Below are positions 16,876 through 25,172 of a DNA stretch of 39,281 nt, piece after piece. The DNA lies in assembly GCA_003506895.1 (NCBI GenBank), contig DNXO01000098.1:13541-52821 (forward strand), given 5' to 3'. The position numbers were made by a program, and so were the translations under genes. Every line of letters begins with the position of its first letter. Position 1 is the stretch's first letter. This stretch comes from Acetobacteraceae bacterium (GTDB taxonomy: Bacteria > Pseudomonadota > Alphaproteobacteria > Acetobacterales > Acetobacteraceae). The notes beneath the pieces are model-generated. The model had not been told where the DNA came from. It saw only the letters and a program-made list of their open reading frames with translations, and searched no databases.

Positions 16876-18120
16876 CTACCCCAGCTTCACCAGCCGGTGG
16901 TGCTTCCGCCCAGCCGACAGTTTGATCGCGCCATCCCGCAGCGCATCCATACCTATCGGCTGACCTTCGTCGCTGACCGCCACGTCATTCACCCGCGCCC
17001 CGCCGCCGCGGATCAAACGCCGAGCCTCGGCGTTACTGACGGCCAGGCCTGCGAGGGCAAACAGGCGGAATGCCGGAACCCCGGCCTCCAGCTCCGCGGC
17101 CGGAACGGTAACCGTCGGCAGCGCCGCCGCGGCCTCACCCTCCTCGAACGCCCGGCGAGCGGTTTCCGCGGCCAGATCGGCTTTCTCCGAACCGTGGCAC
17201 AGGCGCGTGGCCTCGGTCGCCAGGATCTTCTTTGCTTCGTTGATCTCCGCCCCGCCGAGCGCCTCTAACCGAGCGATCTCGTCCAGTGGCAGGTCGGTGA
17301 ACAGGCGCAGGAAACGACCGACATCGGCGTCCTCGGTGTTCCGCCAGAATTGCCAGTAGTCGTACGCCGACAGCCGGTCCTCGGTCAGCCACATCGCGCC
17401 CTGCGCGGTCTTGCCCATCTTGCCGCCCGAGGCGGTGGTGATCAGCGGTGTCGTCAGGCCGAACACCCCTTTGCCATCGCTTCGCCGGGTCAGCTCGATG
17501 CCGGACACGATGTTGCCCCACTGGTCTGACCCGCCGATCTGCAACATCACGCCGTGGCGCCGGTTCAGCTCCCGGAAGTCATAGCTTTGCAGGATCATGT
17601 AGTTGAATTCCAGGAACGTCAGCGGATGCTCGCGTTCCAGCCGCAGCTTCACCGAATCGAAGGTCAGCATTCGGTTGACCGTGAAGTGCGTCCCCACGTC
17701 ACGCAGCAGCCCGACATAGGACAACTGGTCCAGCCAGTCCGCGTTGTTCACCAGCATGGCGTCGGACGTGCCGTCGCCGAACGTCAGGAACGGCGTGAAG
17801 CAACGGCGGATACCGACCATGTTGGCGGCGATGGCTTCGTCCGTCAGCAACTGGCGGGACTCGTCCTTGCCGGAGGGGTCGCCGATCCGCGTGGTTCCGC
17901 CGCCCAGCAGCACCAGCGGCTTGTGGCCGTGCTTCTGCAGCAGCCGCAGGATCATGATCTGCACCAGGCTGCCGACATGCAGGCTGTCCGCCGTGCAGTC
18001 GAAGCCGATATAGGCCGTGATCGGGCTGGTACCCATGGCCGCGGCCAGCGCGTCGGTATCGGTACATTGGAAGACGAAGCCGCGCGCGGTGGCTTCTTCG
18101 AGGAAAGACTTGGTGGTCAT
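16876..18120 (-). CDS. tyrS: Tyrosyl-tRNA synthetase
   Basis: A 414-residue class I aminoacyl-tRNA synthetase. The HIGH-like motif appears as LHVGSL after YIGFDCTADS (about 38-53). The tyrosine/ATP site is represented by LLGGGTTRIGDPSGK and QIGGSDQWGNI, and the KMSKS loop is KMGKT in SGGKMGKTAQGAMWL. The C-terminal S4-like RNA-binding domain is seen in AGLAVSNAEARRLIRGGGARVND. The Gly in the KMSKS loop is a common variant in proteobacterial TyrRS. It is divergent from anmK over a 55-bp gap. No T-box-like leader is evident, as expected outside Firmicutes. Confidence 0.97.
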   Translation of the reverse strand: MTTKSFLEEATARGFVFQCTDTDALAAAMGTSPITAYIGFDCTADSLHVGSLVQIMILRLLQKHGHKPLVLLGGGTTRIGDPSGKDESRQLLTDEAIAANMVGIRRCFTPFLTFGDGTSDAMLVNNADWLDQLSYVGLLRDVGTHFTVNRMLTFDSVKLRLEREHPLTFLEFNYMILQSYDFRELNRRHGVMLQIGGSDQWGNIVSGIELTRRSDGKGVFGLTTPLITTASGGKMGKTAQGAMWLTEDRLSAYDYWQFWRNTEDADVGRFLRLFTDLPLDEIARLEALGGAEINEAKKILATEATRLCHGSEKADLAAETARRAFEEGEAAAALPTVTVPAAELEAGVPAFRLFALAGLAVSNAEARRLIRGGGARVNDVAVSDEGQPIGMDALRDGAIKLSAGRKHHRLVKLG

Positions 18121-18175
18121 GGCGGGTGACTCGTAATTTGCGGACGCGGGTTATCACACAGCGAGGCGAGGGCAA

Positions 18176-19243
18176 ATGCCACGAACGATCGGGCTGATGA
18201 GCGGAACCTCCCTGGACGGGGTCGATGCCGCCTGGCTGGACACCGATGGCGTTCGCGTCACCGCCTTCGGAGCAGCGGTGACGATACCTTATAGTAGTGG
18301 CTTCCGGCAGGAACTACGGGCGATCCTGGATTTGGCGCCCGATTTGGCGCGGGACGATCCGCGTATCGCCGAGGCGGCGGAACGCCTGACCGACTACCAT
18401 GTCCAGGCGGTCGAGCAACTGGCGTCTCCGGCCGACCTGATCGGATTTCACGGCCAGACCATCCTGCACCAGCCGCAAAACCGGCGAACCTGGCAGATCG
18501 GCGACGGCGACGCCCTGGCTCGGCGGCTTGGCATTCCCGTGGTTTACGATTTCCGTTCGGCCGATGTCGCGGCTGGCGGGCAAGGGGCTCCGTTGGTCCC
18601 GGTTTACCATGGTGCCCTCGCCGCCGATCTGCCGGGGCCGCTTGCCGTGCTGAACATCGGCGGCGTGGCGAACGTCACATGGGTGGGGCCGGATGGGGCG
18701 CTGCTGTCGTTCGATACCGGGCCGGGCAACGGGCCGTCGGATGACTGGGTGTTTCGCCATACCGGGCAGGCGTTCGATCGCGATGGTGGGTTGGCCCGAT
18801 CAGGGGCCGTCGATAGGACGGTTCTCGGCCGGTTGATGGCGGACCCGTATTTTTCGCTGCCAGGGCCAAAGTCGCTGGATCGGCTGGACTTTGCCCGAAC
18901 ACTGGCCGGAAGCGGCGTTTACGCGCTGTCCCCGGCCGATGGAGCGGCGACCCTGGCCGCCTTTACCGTCGCGTCGATCGCCTCTGCCAAGTTTCCGGAA
19001 AGGCCGCAACGCTGGCTGGTATGCGGGGGCGGGCGCCTGAACCCGGTGCTGATGGATGGGTTACGCCACGTGCTTGATGGGCCGGTCGATCCGGTCGAAT
19101 CGGTCGGATGGAACGGCGACGCGCTTGAAGCGCAGTGCTTCGGCTTCCTCGCCGTCAGGTCTGTCCTAGGGCTGCCGCTGAGTTTCCCATCGACCACTGG
19201 GGCGCCAACCGCGATGACCGGTGGCCGTATGGCCGCACCATAA
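18176..19243 (+). CDS. anmK: Anhydro-N-acetylmuramic acid kinase
   Basis: A 355-residue sugar kinase of the ASKHA fold that opens and phosphorylates 1,6-anhydro-MurNAc to MurNAc-6-phosphate in peptidoglycan recycling. Diagnostic segments are GLMSGTSLDGVDAAW (6-20), IGFHGQTILHQP, VVYDFRSADVAAGGQGAPLVP, LNIGGVANVTWV, FDTGPGN and the C-terminal CGGGRLNPVLMDGL with EAQCFGFLAVRS. A GAGG-type ribosome-binding site (gcgaggg) precedes the ATG. The tyrS-anmK divergent pair is common in alphaproteobacteria. The gene ends just before a large hairpin at 19251-19320. Confidence 0.95.
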   Translation: MPRTIGLMSGTSLDGVDAAWLDTDGVRVTAFGAAVTIPYSSGFRQELRAILDLAPDLARDDPRIAEAAERLTDYHVQAVEQLASPADLIGFHGQTILHQPQNRRTWQIGDGDALARRLGIPVVYDFRSADVAAGGQGAPLVPVYHGALAADLPGPLAVLNIGGVANVTWVGPDGALLSFDTGPGNGPSDDWVFRHTGQAFDRDGGLARSGAVDRTVLGRLMADPYFSLPGPKSLDRLDFARTLAGSGVYALSPADGAATLAAFTVASIASAKFPERPQRWLVCGGGRLNPVLMDGLRHVLDGPVDPVESVGWNGDALEAQCFGFLAVRSVLGLPLSFPSTTGAPTAMTGGRMAAP

Positions 19244-19250
19244 AAACAAA

Positions 19251-19320
19251 GTCCGGCGACGGTCCGGGCCATCTGAACCAAACACGGTGTCTGTTCAGAT
19301 GGCCCGGGCTGTCGCCGGGC
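19251..19320. terminator. Large inverted repeat, probable terminator between convergent genes
   Basis: The arms at 19251-19278 and 19293-19320 are 28 bp each with three mismatches (two of them possible G-U pairs). The inner 15 bp are perfect (CCGGGCCATCTGAAC with GTTCAGATGGCCCGG) around a 14-nt loop. Reading toward the minus strand, the hairpin is followed by TTTGTTTTTA (19250-19241), a good U-tract, so it should terminate the alpha/beta hydrolase transcript. Toward the plus strand there is no U-tract. Confidence 0.72.
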
Positions 19321-19337
19321 CATGACGGTGAAGCCGT

Positions 19338-20003
19338 CTAGTCCGCCGCGAGCGCCATCTGCTTGCGGGCAATCGCCTTGCCACAGAAATCGTCGATTGC
19401 CTCGGACACCGTGTCGGCGTGACGGGCGAACACATGGTCGGCCCCGCCAATCACGCGATAGTCCACATGGACGTTCTTCTGCGTGTTGAGTTTGTCCACC
19501 AGTTTGCGAACCGCCGGCTCCGGAACCAGTTCGTCCACATCGCCGTGCAGCATCAGGCCGCCGCAAGGGCAGGGGGCAAGGAACCCGAAATCGTAGTGGT
19601 TGGCCGGAGGGGCAACGCTGACCCAGCCGGAAATCTCAGGCCGGCGCATCAGCAACTGCATGCCGATGAACGCACCGAACGAGTAGCCGGCGATCCAAAG
19701 TCCACCATGGCCCGGATTCACGGCCTGCATCCAATCCAACGCCGCCGCCGCATCGCCGATCTCACCAATGCCGCCGTCATAGCGGCCCTGGCTACGACCG
19801 ACACCGCGGAAATTGAAACGCATCACAGAGCAGCCAAGCTTCTGAAATGCTTGGTACATGGAATAGGTGATGCGGTTGTTCATGGTCCCGCCATGCAGCG
19901 GATGCGGGTGCAGAATCAGTGCGACGGGCGCGCCCGATTCTTTCGAATGATGATAACGACCTTCGAGCCGTCCATCAGGGCCGGCAAACATGACCTCGGG
20001 CAT
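19338..20003 (-). CDS. Alpha/beta hydrolase
   Basis: A 221-residue alpha/beta-hydrolase of the dienelactone-hydrolase-like group. Landmarks are the oxyanion-region LHPHPLHGGTM (31-41), MRFNFRGVGRSQG (61-73), the nucleophile elbow GYSFGA (S108), the acid in LHGDVDELVP (D155 or D157) and H190 in GGADHVF. The natural substrate is unknown. I chose the ATG at 20003 (MPEVMFAGPDG) because an upstream in-frame start at 20087 adds 28 residues of low-quality sequence not expected in the family. It diverges from iscR over 587 bp. Confidence 0.85.
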   Translation of the reverse strand: MPEVMFAGPDGRLEGRYHHSKESGAPVALILHPHPLHGGTMNNRITYSMYQAFQKLGCSVMRFNFRGVGRSQGRYDGGIGEIGDAAAALDWMQAVNPGHGGLWIAGYSFGAFIGMQLLMRRPEISGWVSVAPPANHYDFGFLAPCPCGGLMLHGDVDELVPEPAVRKLVDKLNTQKNVHVDYRVIGGADHVFARHADTVSEAIDDFCGKAIARKQMALAAD

Positions 20004-20590
20004 GGCAATACTTAACCTGTTTCCTGTCCCACCGACAGCGCATGTTTCGAAGCCACCGCGGCTTCGAACACCCTGCCGGGCCTGCATATGTCGCGAACCA
20101 GGTGATCCCCCGTGGCTCGCTCAGTCCCCCTGTTAAATAGGAACGCAATCCCCTGATTTCAGTTCCGTGTCACCGGCTAAACCGATCAAATCTTGATCCG
20201 CGGAGTCGGAAATTTTGCATTGCATGATGACTAAAAGCGGAGTCCTTGGTTCGCGTCTCCTTCTTCCTTCACATCAACCGGCCTGTCGGCAGGACCGCGC
20301 GGGGGCATGGCGCCGCTGCGGGAAGGGTCTTATAGGACAAACAGGGCGATCTTACATAATGGAAATGTCGCATGGCTTTCATGTTCTTGCGTAAGACAAT
20401 TTGCATGGACTTTGGCAGCGCTGTTTTGGCCGAAAATGCCACCGACAGACGTGATTACTACCTATGCGAGCATAAGATTATCATGTTGTTACTATCGCAT
20501 GTATTGGGGCGCTTCGATCTCGCCCTTCCGTGGCACCATACCCGGCCCGTGGCCGGTTTTCCGGCCGCGCGACCGGCACGCTGATCCGTC
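20004..20590. other. Long intergenic region upstream of iscR with A+T-rich stretch and small dyads
   Basis: This 587-bp divergent gap carries no gene I can support; the short frames at 20307-20624 and 20372-20584 look spurious. It includes a perfect dyad GATCAA-ATC-TTGATC (20184-20198), an unusually A+T-rich stretch (about 20340-20510) with TATGC-GA-GCATA (about 20463-20474), and a stable hairpin GGCCGG-TTTT-CCGGCC (20551-20566) 24 nt before the iscR ATG. These could be promoter, operator or leader elements of iscR. I did not find a convincing IscR, RirA or Irr box. Confidence 0.4.
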
Positions 20591-21073
20591 ATGCAGCTTT
20601 CCACCAAAGGCCGCTACGCGGTGATGGCAATGGTCGACCTCGCCGCCAGGCAGGCGGCCGACGCCGGCGCCGGGCCCGTCTGCCTGGCGGACATCGCCGA
20701 GCGCCAGCAACTCAGCCAATCGTATCTGGAGCAACTTTTCAGCAAGTTGCGGCGCGCGGGTATTGTCAGTTCGGCCCGCGGACCCGGGGGCGGCTACCGG
20801 CTGGCGCGTCCCGCCTCGGAAATCGCCATAGCGGCCATCGTCGCGGCGGTGGATGAGCCGATCAAGGCGACACGGTGCGAGATCGGCGGCGGCGGCTGCC
20901 TGGTTGCCGCCGAGCCCGGCGGCTGCGGGGAGAGATGCCAGACCCACGACCTATGGTTCGAACTGGGCCGGCAGATCGCGCTTTTTCTGGAAGGGGTAAC
21001 GCTGGCCGATGTCGTCGATGGCAGGGTCGCCGGCCGCGCGGTCGGGTTGGCGCCGCGGATGGTGTCGGCGTGA
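20591..21073 (+). CDS. iscR: Rrf2 family transcriptional regulator, IscR-like
   Basis: A 160-residue Rrf2-family winged-helix regulator. The N-terminus MQLSTKGRYAVMAMVDLA and the helix-turn-helix (CLADIAERQQLSQSYLEQLFSKLRRAGIVSS, wing GPGGGYRLAR) are typical. Cysteines for an Fe-S cluster lie at 96, 103, 112 and 116, with H119 (CEIGGGGCL, GGCGERCQTHDLW), matching the three-Cys-plus-His scheme of IscR. It should sense Fe-S status and control the adjacent cysteine desulfurase. The gene ends inside a 24-bp tandem duplication that repeats its last codons and stop. Confidence 0.9.
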   Translation: MQLSTKGRYAVMAMVDLAARQAADAGAGPVCLADIAERQQLSQSYLEQLFSKLRRAGIVSSARGPGGGYRLARPASEIAIAAIVAAVDEPIKATRCEIGGGGCLVAAEPGGCGERCQTHDLWFELGRQIALFLEGVTLADVVDGRVAGRAVGLAPRMVSA

Positions 21074-21106
21074 GCGCCGCGGATGGTGTCGGCGTGAGCG
21101 CCGCGG
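21051..21106 (+). repeat. 24-bp tandem duplication at the iscR stop codon
   Basis: A 24-bp unit occupies 21051-21074 and is repeated exactly at 21075-21098. A third partial copy (CGCCGCGG) begins at 21099. Each full unit contains the TGA that ends iscR, so the duplication leaves the protein unchanged but lengthens the spacer before the desulfurase GTG at 21117. It is a likely replication-slippage product. Confidence 0.9.
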
Positions 21107-21116
21107 GGGGGCTCGC

Positions 21117-22208
21117 GTGACCGCGGTCCACTATCTCGATGCCAATGCCACTCAGCCGCTGCGTCCGGCCGCCCGGGATGCCGTCCTGGCTGCCTTTGCG
21201 GTCACCGGCAATCCGTCCTCGGTCCATGCCGCGGGCCGCGCCGCTCGGCGGGTCATGGAGGATGCGCGGGAGGTCATTGCCGGCGGATTCGGTGCGCGGG
21301 CACAGGACCTGATCTTCACCTCGGGCGGGACAGAGGCGGATGCCCTGGCCGTTCATGCCCTAGGGCAGGGTCGCCGGCTGATCGTCAGCGCGATCGAGCA
21401 CGATGCCATCCGTTCCGCCGCCGCCGGCGCCGCCATCGTGCCGGTTGACCGCCACGGGGTCGTCGATCTTGAAGCGCTAGGTACGCTGCTCTCCGACGGC
21501 GTTCCGTCGCTCGTCTGCCTGATGCTGGCGAACAACGAGACCGGCGTGATCCAGCCGGTGGACCAGGCCGCCGCACTGTGCCGCCAGCACGGCGCGGTGT
21601 TGCACGTTGATGCGGTCCAGGCCGCCGGGCGCATGCCGGTCAGGCTGGACCGGCTGAACGCGCACAGCCTGGCGATCTCGTCGCACAAGCTCGGCGGACC
21701 GGCCGGTGTCGGCGCGCTGTTGCTTGCCCCCGACGCCCCATTCGCGGCGGCGTTGATCGGCGGCGGCGGGCAGGAGAGGGGACGCCGCGGCGGCACGCCG
21801 ACGGTCGCCCTCGTCGCCGGGTTCGCGGCCGCCGCGCGGGAGTCGGCAACCGATGATCTCCGGGCGGTCGCCGCGCTGCGCGACGCGGCGGAGCGCGCGG
21901 CCGTTGCCAATGGTGCCGTGATCTGCGGCGATCCAGAGCTGCGTTTGGCCAACACGACCTGCTTGGCGCTCCCCGGCGCGGCCGCGGGCATCCAGGTGAT
22001 CGCGCTGGACCTGGAGAAGATCGCCGTCAGCGCCGGCGCGGCCTGCAGCTCCGGCAAGGTGCAAACCAGCCACGTGCTGAAGGCGATGGGGATGGGTGCG
22101 CTGGCTGGCGAGGCGATCCGCGTGTCCTTGCCCTGGAACGTGACCACCGGCGACATCGAGGCATTCGCTGCCGCCTATGAACGGGTAGCGGCACGCCTGC
22201 GAAAATAG
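21117..22208 (+). CDS. Cysteine desulfurase (NifS/IscS family)
   Basis: A 363-residue PLP enzyme that removes sulfur from L-cysteine for Fe-S cluster assembly. Landmarks are YLDANATQPLRPAARDAVL at the N-terminus, FTSGGTEADALAVHA, LANNETGVIQPV, HVDAVQAAGRMP, the PLP lysine in SSHKLGGPAGVGALLL and the catalytic cysteine loop SAGAACSSGK with KAMGM. The GTG at 21117 starts exactly at the conserved N-terminus; an upstream in-frame start at 21009 would run through iscR and the duplication. A G-run (about 21105-21111) may serve as ribosome-binding site. It is in an operon with iscR. Unlike many alphaproteobacteria, no suf or isc scaffold gene follows in the window. Confidence 0.9.
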   Translation: MTAVHYLDANATQPLRPAARDAVLAAFAVTGNPSSVHAAGRAARRVMEDAREVIAGGFGARAQDLIFTSGGTEADALAVHALGQGRRLIVSAIEHDAIRSAAAGAAIVPVDRHGVVDLEALGTLLSDGVPSLVCLMLANNETGVIQPVDQAAALCRQHGAVLHVDAVQAAGRMPVRLDRLNAHSLAISSHKLGGPAGVGALLLAPDAPFAAALIGGGGQERGRRGGTPTVALVAGFAAAARESATDDLRAVAALRDAAERAAVANGAVICGDPELRLANTTCLALPGAAAGIQVIALDLEKIAVSAGAACSSGKVQTSHVLKAMGMGALAGEAIRVSLPWNVTTGDIEAFAAAYERVAARLRK

Positions 22209-22226
22209 ATGCCAAACCCTTGGCAT
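22209..22226 (+). terminator. Small hairpin right after the desulfurase stop
   Basis: ATGCCAA (22209-22215) and TTGGCAT (22220-22226) make a perfect 7-bp stem with a 4-nt loop, starting one base after the stop codon. There is no T-tract, so intrinsic termination is doubtful; it may only stabilise the mRNA 3' end. Confidence 0.4.
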
Positions 22227-22517
22227 GAGTCACGGCCAAGTGTGGGTACCGACCGGTCACTGAGGTAACAGGTCGCGCGCGTGTCGCAGCCAATGTGTGG
22301 AGCGGTATCGCGAAGCAGGTCTTTGGGACCTTCTTGAACATAGCTGAACCCGGCATAGGCGGATTATTCCGGTCATGTTCGCGACTTCCTCGGCTGTCTG
22401 CCGGATGCCGGGTGTTCCTGCCGCGATCGGTGGGTATCCCGTTGGTGTCCCTAACCGCGATTGACCGCCGACCCCTCCCGCCCCTAGACCCCGCCCGGGC
22501 AGCGGGAGGCGGCGGGT
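22227..22517. other. Intergenic gap before the glycosyltransferase gene
   Basis: No gene, RNA or convincing regulatory site was seen here. The end carries a purine-rich ribosome-binding stretch (GGGAGGCGGCGGG, about 22502-22514) in front of the ATG at 22518. The promoter of the following gene presumably lies in this gap. Confidence 0.4.
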
Positions 22518-23696
22518 ATGGCGAACAAGGTGCTGATTTTGCGCTGGGCCGGCAGCGCATATGATTCGCTGGGCGGGTTGCTTGAACTCGCGGCGGGGGG
22601 ATTCGCCGCCATGGGCATCGATGTCGTGATGTTCGCCGCCGATGGGTCGGAGTGGCCGAAGCAACTGGCCCAGGTGCTGAGTCAGGGCGACATCGCGTTT
22701 GCCCTGACCATGTCCGGCATCGGCACCGATCTGGTGGTTGATGGGAAACTGATATGGGAGGCCGCGAAAGTCCCGTTGTTCAACTGGAGCTGCGATCACC
22801 CTTGTTACTTCCCCGCCCGTCATGGCGTCCGTAACCCGTATCTGCTGTACGGCTACGTCTTCCCCGACCATGCCCGCTACAACATCAGGCATTTGAACCC
22901 CAACGGCACCGCTTTCGCGGTGCATCTGGGCATCCCGCCACGGTCGTTGTTCCCGTGCGCTCCGCTGGCGCCCGATCGTCGCAACGGCCGGATCATGTTC
23001 GCCAAAAGCGGTGGGGACACCAACAAGATCGAGGACGGCTGGCGCAAGTACAGTGGCGATCTGCAACATATCGTCTTTGCCGCGGCCGAGGAACTGTTCA
23101 CGCGCTCCACGGCCGATTTCCTCCCGGTCATTCAGCGCATCGCCGAACCGCGCGGGCTGTTCCTGGACGCCAACAACCGGGTGATGCTGCTGCTGATCCG
23201 CGAATTGGATCACTACATCCGGTTCAAGCGCGCCAATCTGATGATGGAGACCATCAAGCGGTATCCCGTCGATGTCTTCGGCAGCGGCTGGGACCACATC
23301 GCCTGGGACGGGGCGGCGGCCCAGTTCCACGGCGCAACGCCCTGGCGGACGATGATCGACCGTTTCCCGCATTACAGCGGGTGCCTGTCAACCAATCCGC
23401 TGGTCGAGGAGTCGGTGCATGACCGGGTGTTCTTTGCGCTGGCAGCCGGAGTGCCGCCGATCAGCGACGGGAATGCGTTCGCCCGAGCGACGATGCCGAT
23501 GTTGGATCGGTATATGTTCGACTTTACCCGCGAGCGGATTTCCCATGCGGTCGAGGCCGTCCTGGCCGCTCCGGCCGAGGCGATCGCTCGGGCTGACGAT
23601 ACGTATCACGCGTTGTCCGGCCGGTTCGGTCTGACGCGATCGGCGCGGCAAATCGTGCAGTTCGCCGGGCTGCATCCGCTGAATGCACGCTGCTGA
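22518..23696 (+). CDS. CgeB-like glycosyltransferase family protein
   Basis: A 392-residue protein with the two-domain outline of a GT-B glycosyltransferase related to CgeB/DUF3880 proteins. The N-terminal half has a Rossmann start (KVLILRWAGSAYDSLGGLLELAAGGFAAMGIDVVMF). The C-terminal half has VDVFGSGWDHIAWDG, ATPWRTMIDRFPHYSGCLSTNPLVEESVHDRVFFALAAGVPPISD, the donor-binding-like region where CgeB proteins show a conserved N-x-H/ERxFE-type block. Donor and acceptor are unknown. No signal peptide or membrane segment is seen, so it is probably cytosolic. Gene context (iscR-desulfurase upstream, moaD convergent) does not suggest a pathway. Confidence 0.6.
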   Translation: MANKVLILRWAGSAYDSLGGLLELAAGGFAAMGIDVVMFAADGSEWPKQLAQVLSQGDIAFALTMSGIGTDLVVDGKLIWEAAKVPLFNWSCDHPCYFPARHGVRNPYLLYGYVFPDHARYNIRHLNPNGTAFAVHLGIPPRSLFPCAPLAPDRRNGRIMFAKSGGDTNKIEDGWRKYSGDLQHIVFAAAEELFTRSTADFLPVIQRIAEPRGLFLDANNRVMLLLIRELDHYIRFKRANLMMETIKRYPVDVFGSGWDHIAWDGAAAQFHGATPWRTMIDRFPHYSGCLSTNPLVEESVHDRVFFALAAGVPPISDGNAFARATMPMLDRYMFDFTRERISHAVEAVLAAPAEAIARADDTYHALSGRFGLTRSARQIVQFAGLHPLNARC

Positions 23697-23699
23697 GGC

Positions 23700-23963
23700 T
23701 TAACCCCCGGTCACCGGTGGAAACAGTCCAACCTCATCCCCCGGGCGAACCGGCGTGCCGGGATCGGCAAACTCCTGGTTGACCGAACACCGCACCGTCC
23801 GGCGGCTTTGCAGCGCCGCGACGTGGCCGGGGCCGCGGGAGGGCAGGTAATCCAGCAGTTCCGAAACCGTCCGGACAGTCTCGGGCAGATCGAATTCCTC
23901 ACGCGAAACGCCGACCCGCTCGCGCAGCCAGGCGAAGTAGAGAATGGTGACCGGCTGAGCCAA
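23700..23963 (-). CDS. moaD: Molybdopterin synthase sulfur carrier subunit
   Basis: An 87-residue beta-grasp protein of the MoaD/ThiS family ending in the functional Gly-Gly (FPPVTGG). The C-terminal glycine is thiocarboxylated and delivers sulfur to precursor Z with MoaE. The N-terminus VTILYFAWLRERVGVSREEFDLP and the PVRPGDEVGLFPPVTGG tail are diagnostic of MoaD rather than ThiS. It starts 4 nt after the msrB stop, so it is in an operon with msrB. moaE is not in the window. Its location beside modBC groups molybdenum cofactor synthesis with molybdate uptake. Confidence 0.9.
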   Translation of the reverse strand: MAQPVTILYFAWLRERVGVSREEFDLPETVRTVSELLDYLPSRGPGHVAALQSRRTVRCSVNQEFADPGTPVRPGDEVGLFPPVTGG

Positions 23964-23967
23964 ACCG

Positions 23968-24375
23968 CTAGGTCCGATCCGGGGCGAAGTTCATCGCCAC
24001 GCCGTTGATGCAATAGCGTTGAAAGGTCGGCGGCGGACCATCGGGGAAGACGTGACCCAGATGGCTGCCGCAGGTGGCGCAATGGACCTCGGTTCGGATC
24101 ATCCCGTGGCTGCGGTCGGTGGTGGTCTCCACCGAACCCTCAACCGGGTCGTTGAAGCTGGGCCAGCCTGTGCCGCTCTCGAACTTCAGTTTGGTCTCGA
24201 ACAGCGGGGTTTCGCAGCCGGCGCAGGTGAACCGGCCGGGGCGCTTTTCCGCCAACAGCGCGCAACTGCCCGGACGCTCCGTTCCATGGGCGCGCATCAC
24301 GTAGAACTGCTCCGGCGTCAGCATCTGGCGCCATTCGGCGTCGGTGCGGGTGACTGGGTAGGTTTTCACCGTCAT
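23968..24375 (-). CDS. msrB: Peptide-methionine (R)-S-oxide reductase
   Basis: A 135-residue MsrB that reduces methionine-R-sulfoxide in proteins. Zinc-binding pairs CAGC (C51, C54) and CATC (C99, C102), the GTGWPSF motif (69-75), SHLGHVFPDGPP and the catalytic cysteine C122 in RYCINGVAMNF are all present. The length is typical of stand-alone MsrB, and there is no signal peptide, so it is cytosolic. It is upstream of moaD in the same direction. Confidence 0.96.
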   Translation of the reverse strand: MTVKTYPVTRTDAEWRQMLTPEQFYVMRAHGTERPGSCALLAEKRPGRFTCAGCETPLFETKLKFESGTGWPSFNDPVEGSVETTTDRSHGMIRTEVHCATCGSHLGHVFPDGPPPTFQRYCINGVAMNFAPDRT

Positions 24376-24451
24376 GGCTCGCTCCTTCTCTCGGTCCCCT
24401 ATTTGGCGGCTTGCGGGGTTTTGGACAATACACCGGGCGACGGCTTTGACC

Positions 24452-24475
24452 GCTGTATATTCGCGGCTATACCGC
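24452..24475 (+). promoter_or_regulatory. Candidate molybdate-responsive operator before modB
   Basis: GCTGTATA (24452-24459) and TATACCGC (24468-24475) form an 8-bp dyad with one mismatch and an 8-bp spacer, ending 4 nt before the modB ATG. The half-sites resemble the CG-N-TATATA type of alphaproteobacterial ModE/Mop boxes, but the spacer differs from the usual 6 bp and the second half is poor. The position would suit repression. Confidence 0.3.
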
Positions 24476-24479
24476 CCGC

Positions 24480-25172
24480 ATGACGATGTTATCGCCCGAG
24501 GAATGGGAGGCGGTGCGGCTGACGCTGGCCGTCGCCGCGCGGGCGGTTGGCTTCGGCCTGCCGCTTGCGGTACTGACGGCCTGGGTACTGACCCGATGCC
24601 ACTTTCCCGGCCGGCCGCTGCTGAATGCGGTGGTGCATCTGCCGATGGTTCTGCCGCCGGTGGTAACCGGCTGGCTGCTGCTGATCGTGTTCGGCATCCG
24701 TGGCCCGGTGGGGATGCTGCTGCACGACTGGTTCGGGATCCGGCTGGTGTTCACCACCGCCGGCGCCAGCCTCGCCTGCGCGGTGATGACGTTCCCGATC
24801 ATGGTGCGTTCGGTGCGGCTGTCGCTGGAAGCCATCGATGGCGGCCTGGAACAGGCGGCGCGGACGTTGGGGGCTGGCTGGTTCGACCGGCTGGTGAATG
24901 TGACCCTGCCGCTGGCCTCGCCCGGTATTCTGGTGGGCGCGATTGTCGGCTACGCGACCTGTCTGGGTGAGTTCGGCGCGGTGATTACCTTCGCCGCCAA
25001 CATTCCCGGCCAGACGCAGACCCTGCCACTGGCGATCTACGCGGCCTTGCAGGTGCCCGGCGGGGAGGCGAAGGCGGCGGAACTGTCGATGATCTCGCTG
25101 ACCCTGGCGGTGGTCGGGCTGGTGCTGTCGGACTGGATCGGCAAGCGGCTGAATACCGTGCTGGGACGATGA
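24480..25172 (+). CDS. modB: Molybdate ABC transporter permease
   Basis: A 230-residue integral membrane permease with about five hydrophobic segments. Family marks are LPMVLPPVVTGWLLL, ARTLGAGWFDRLVNVTLPLASPGILVG (the EAA-like coupling loop contacting the ATPase) and GEFGAVITFAANIPGQTQTLPLAIY. It overlaps modC by 4 nt (ATGA). The periplasmic binding protein gene modA, usually directly upstream, is absent; the upstream neighbour is the divergent msrB. Confidence 0.94.
   Translation: MTMLSPEEWEAVRLTLAVAARAVGFGLPLAVLTAWVLTRCHFPGRPLLNAVVHLPMVLPPVVTGWLLLIVFGIRGPVGMLLHDWFGIRLVFTTAGASLACAVMTFPIMVRSVRLSLEAIDGGLEQAARTLGAGWFDRLVNVTLPLASPGILVGAIVGYATCLGEFGAVITFAANIPGQTQTLPLAIYAALQVPGGEAKAAELSMISLTLAVVGLVLSDWIGKRLNTVLGR

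Noticed and set aside
20307..20624. Short plus-strand frames upstream of iscR
   Set aside because: Poor composition, no ribosome-binding site, overlap with iscR, no family resemblance.
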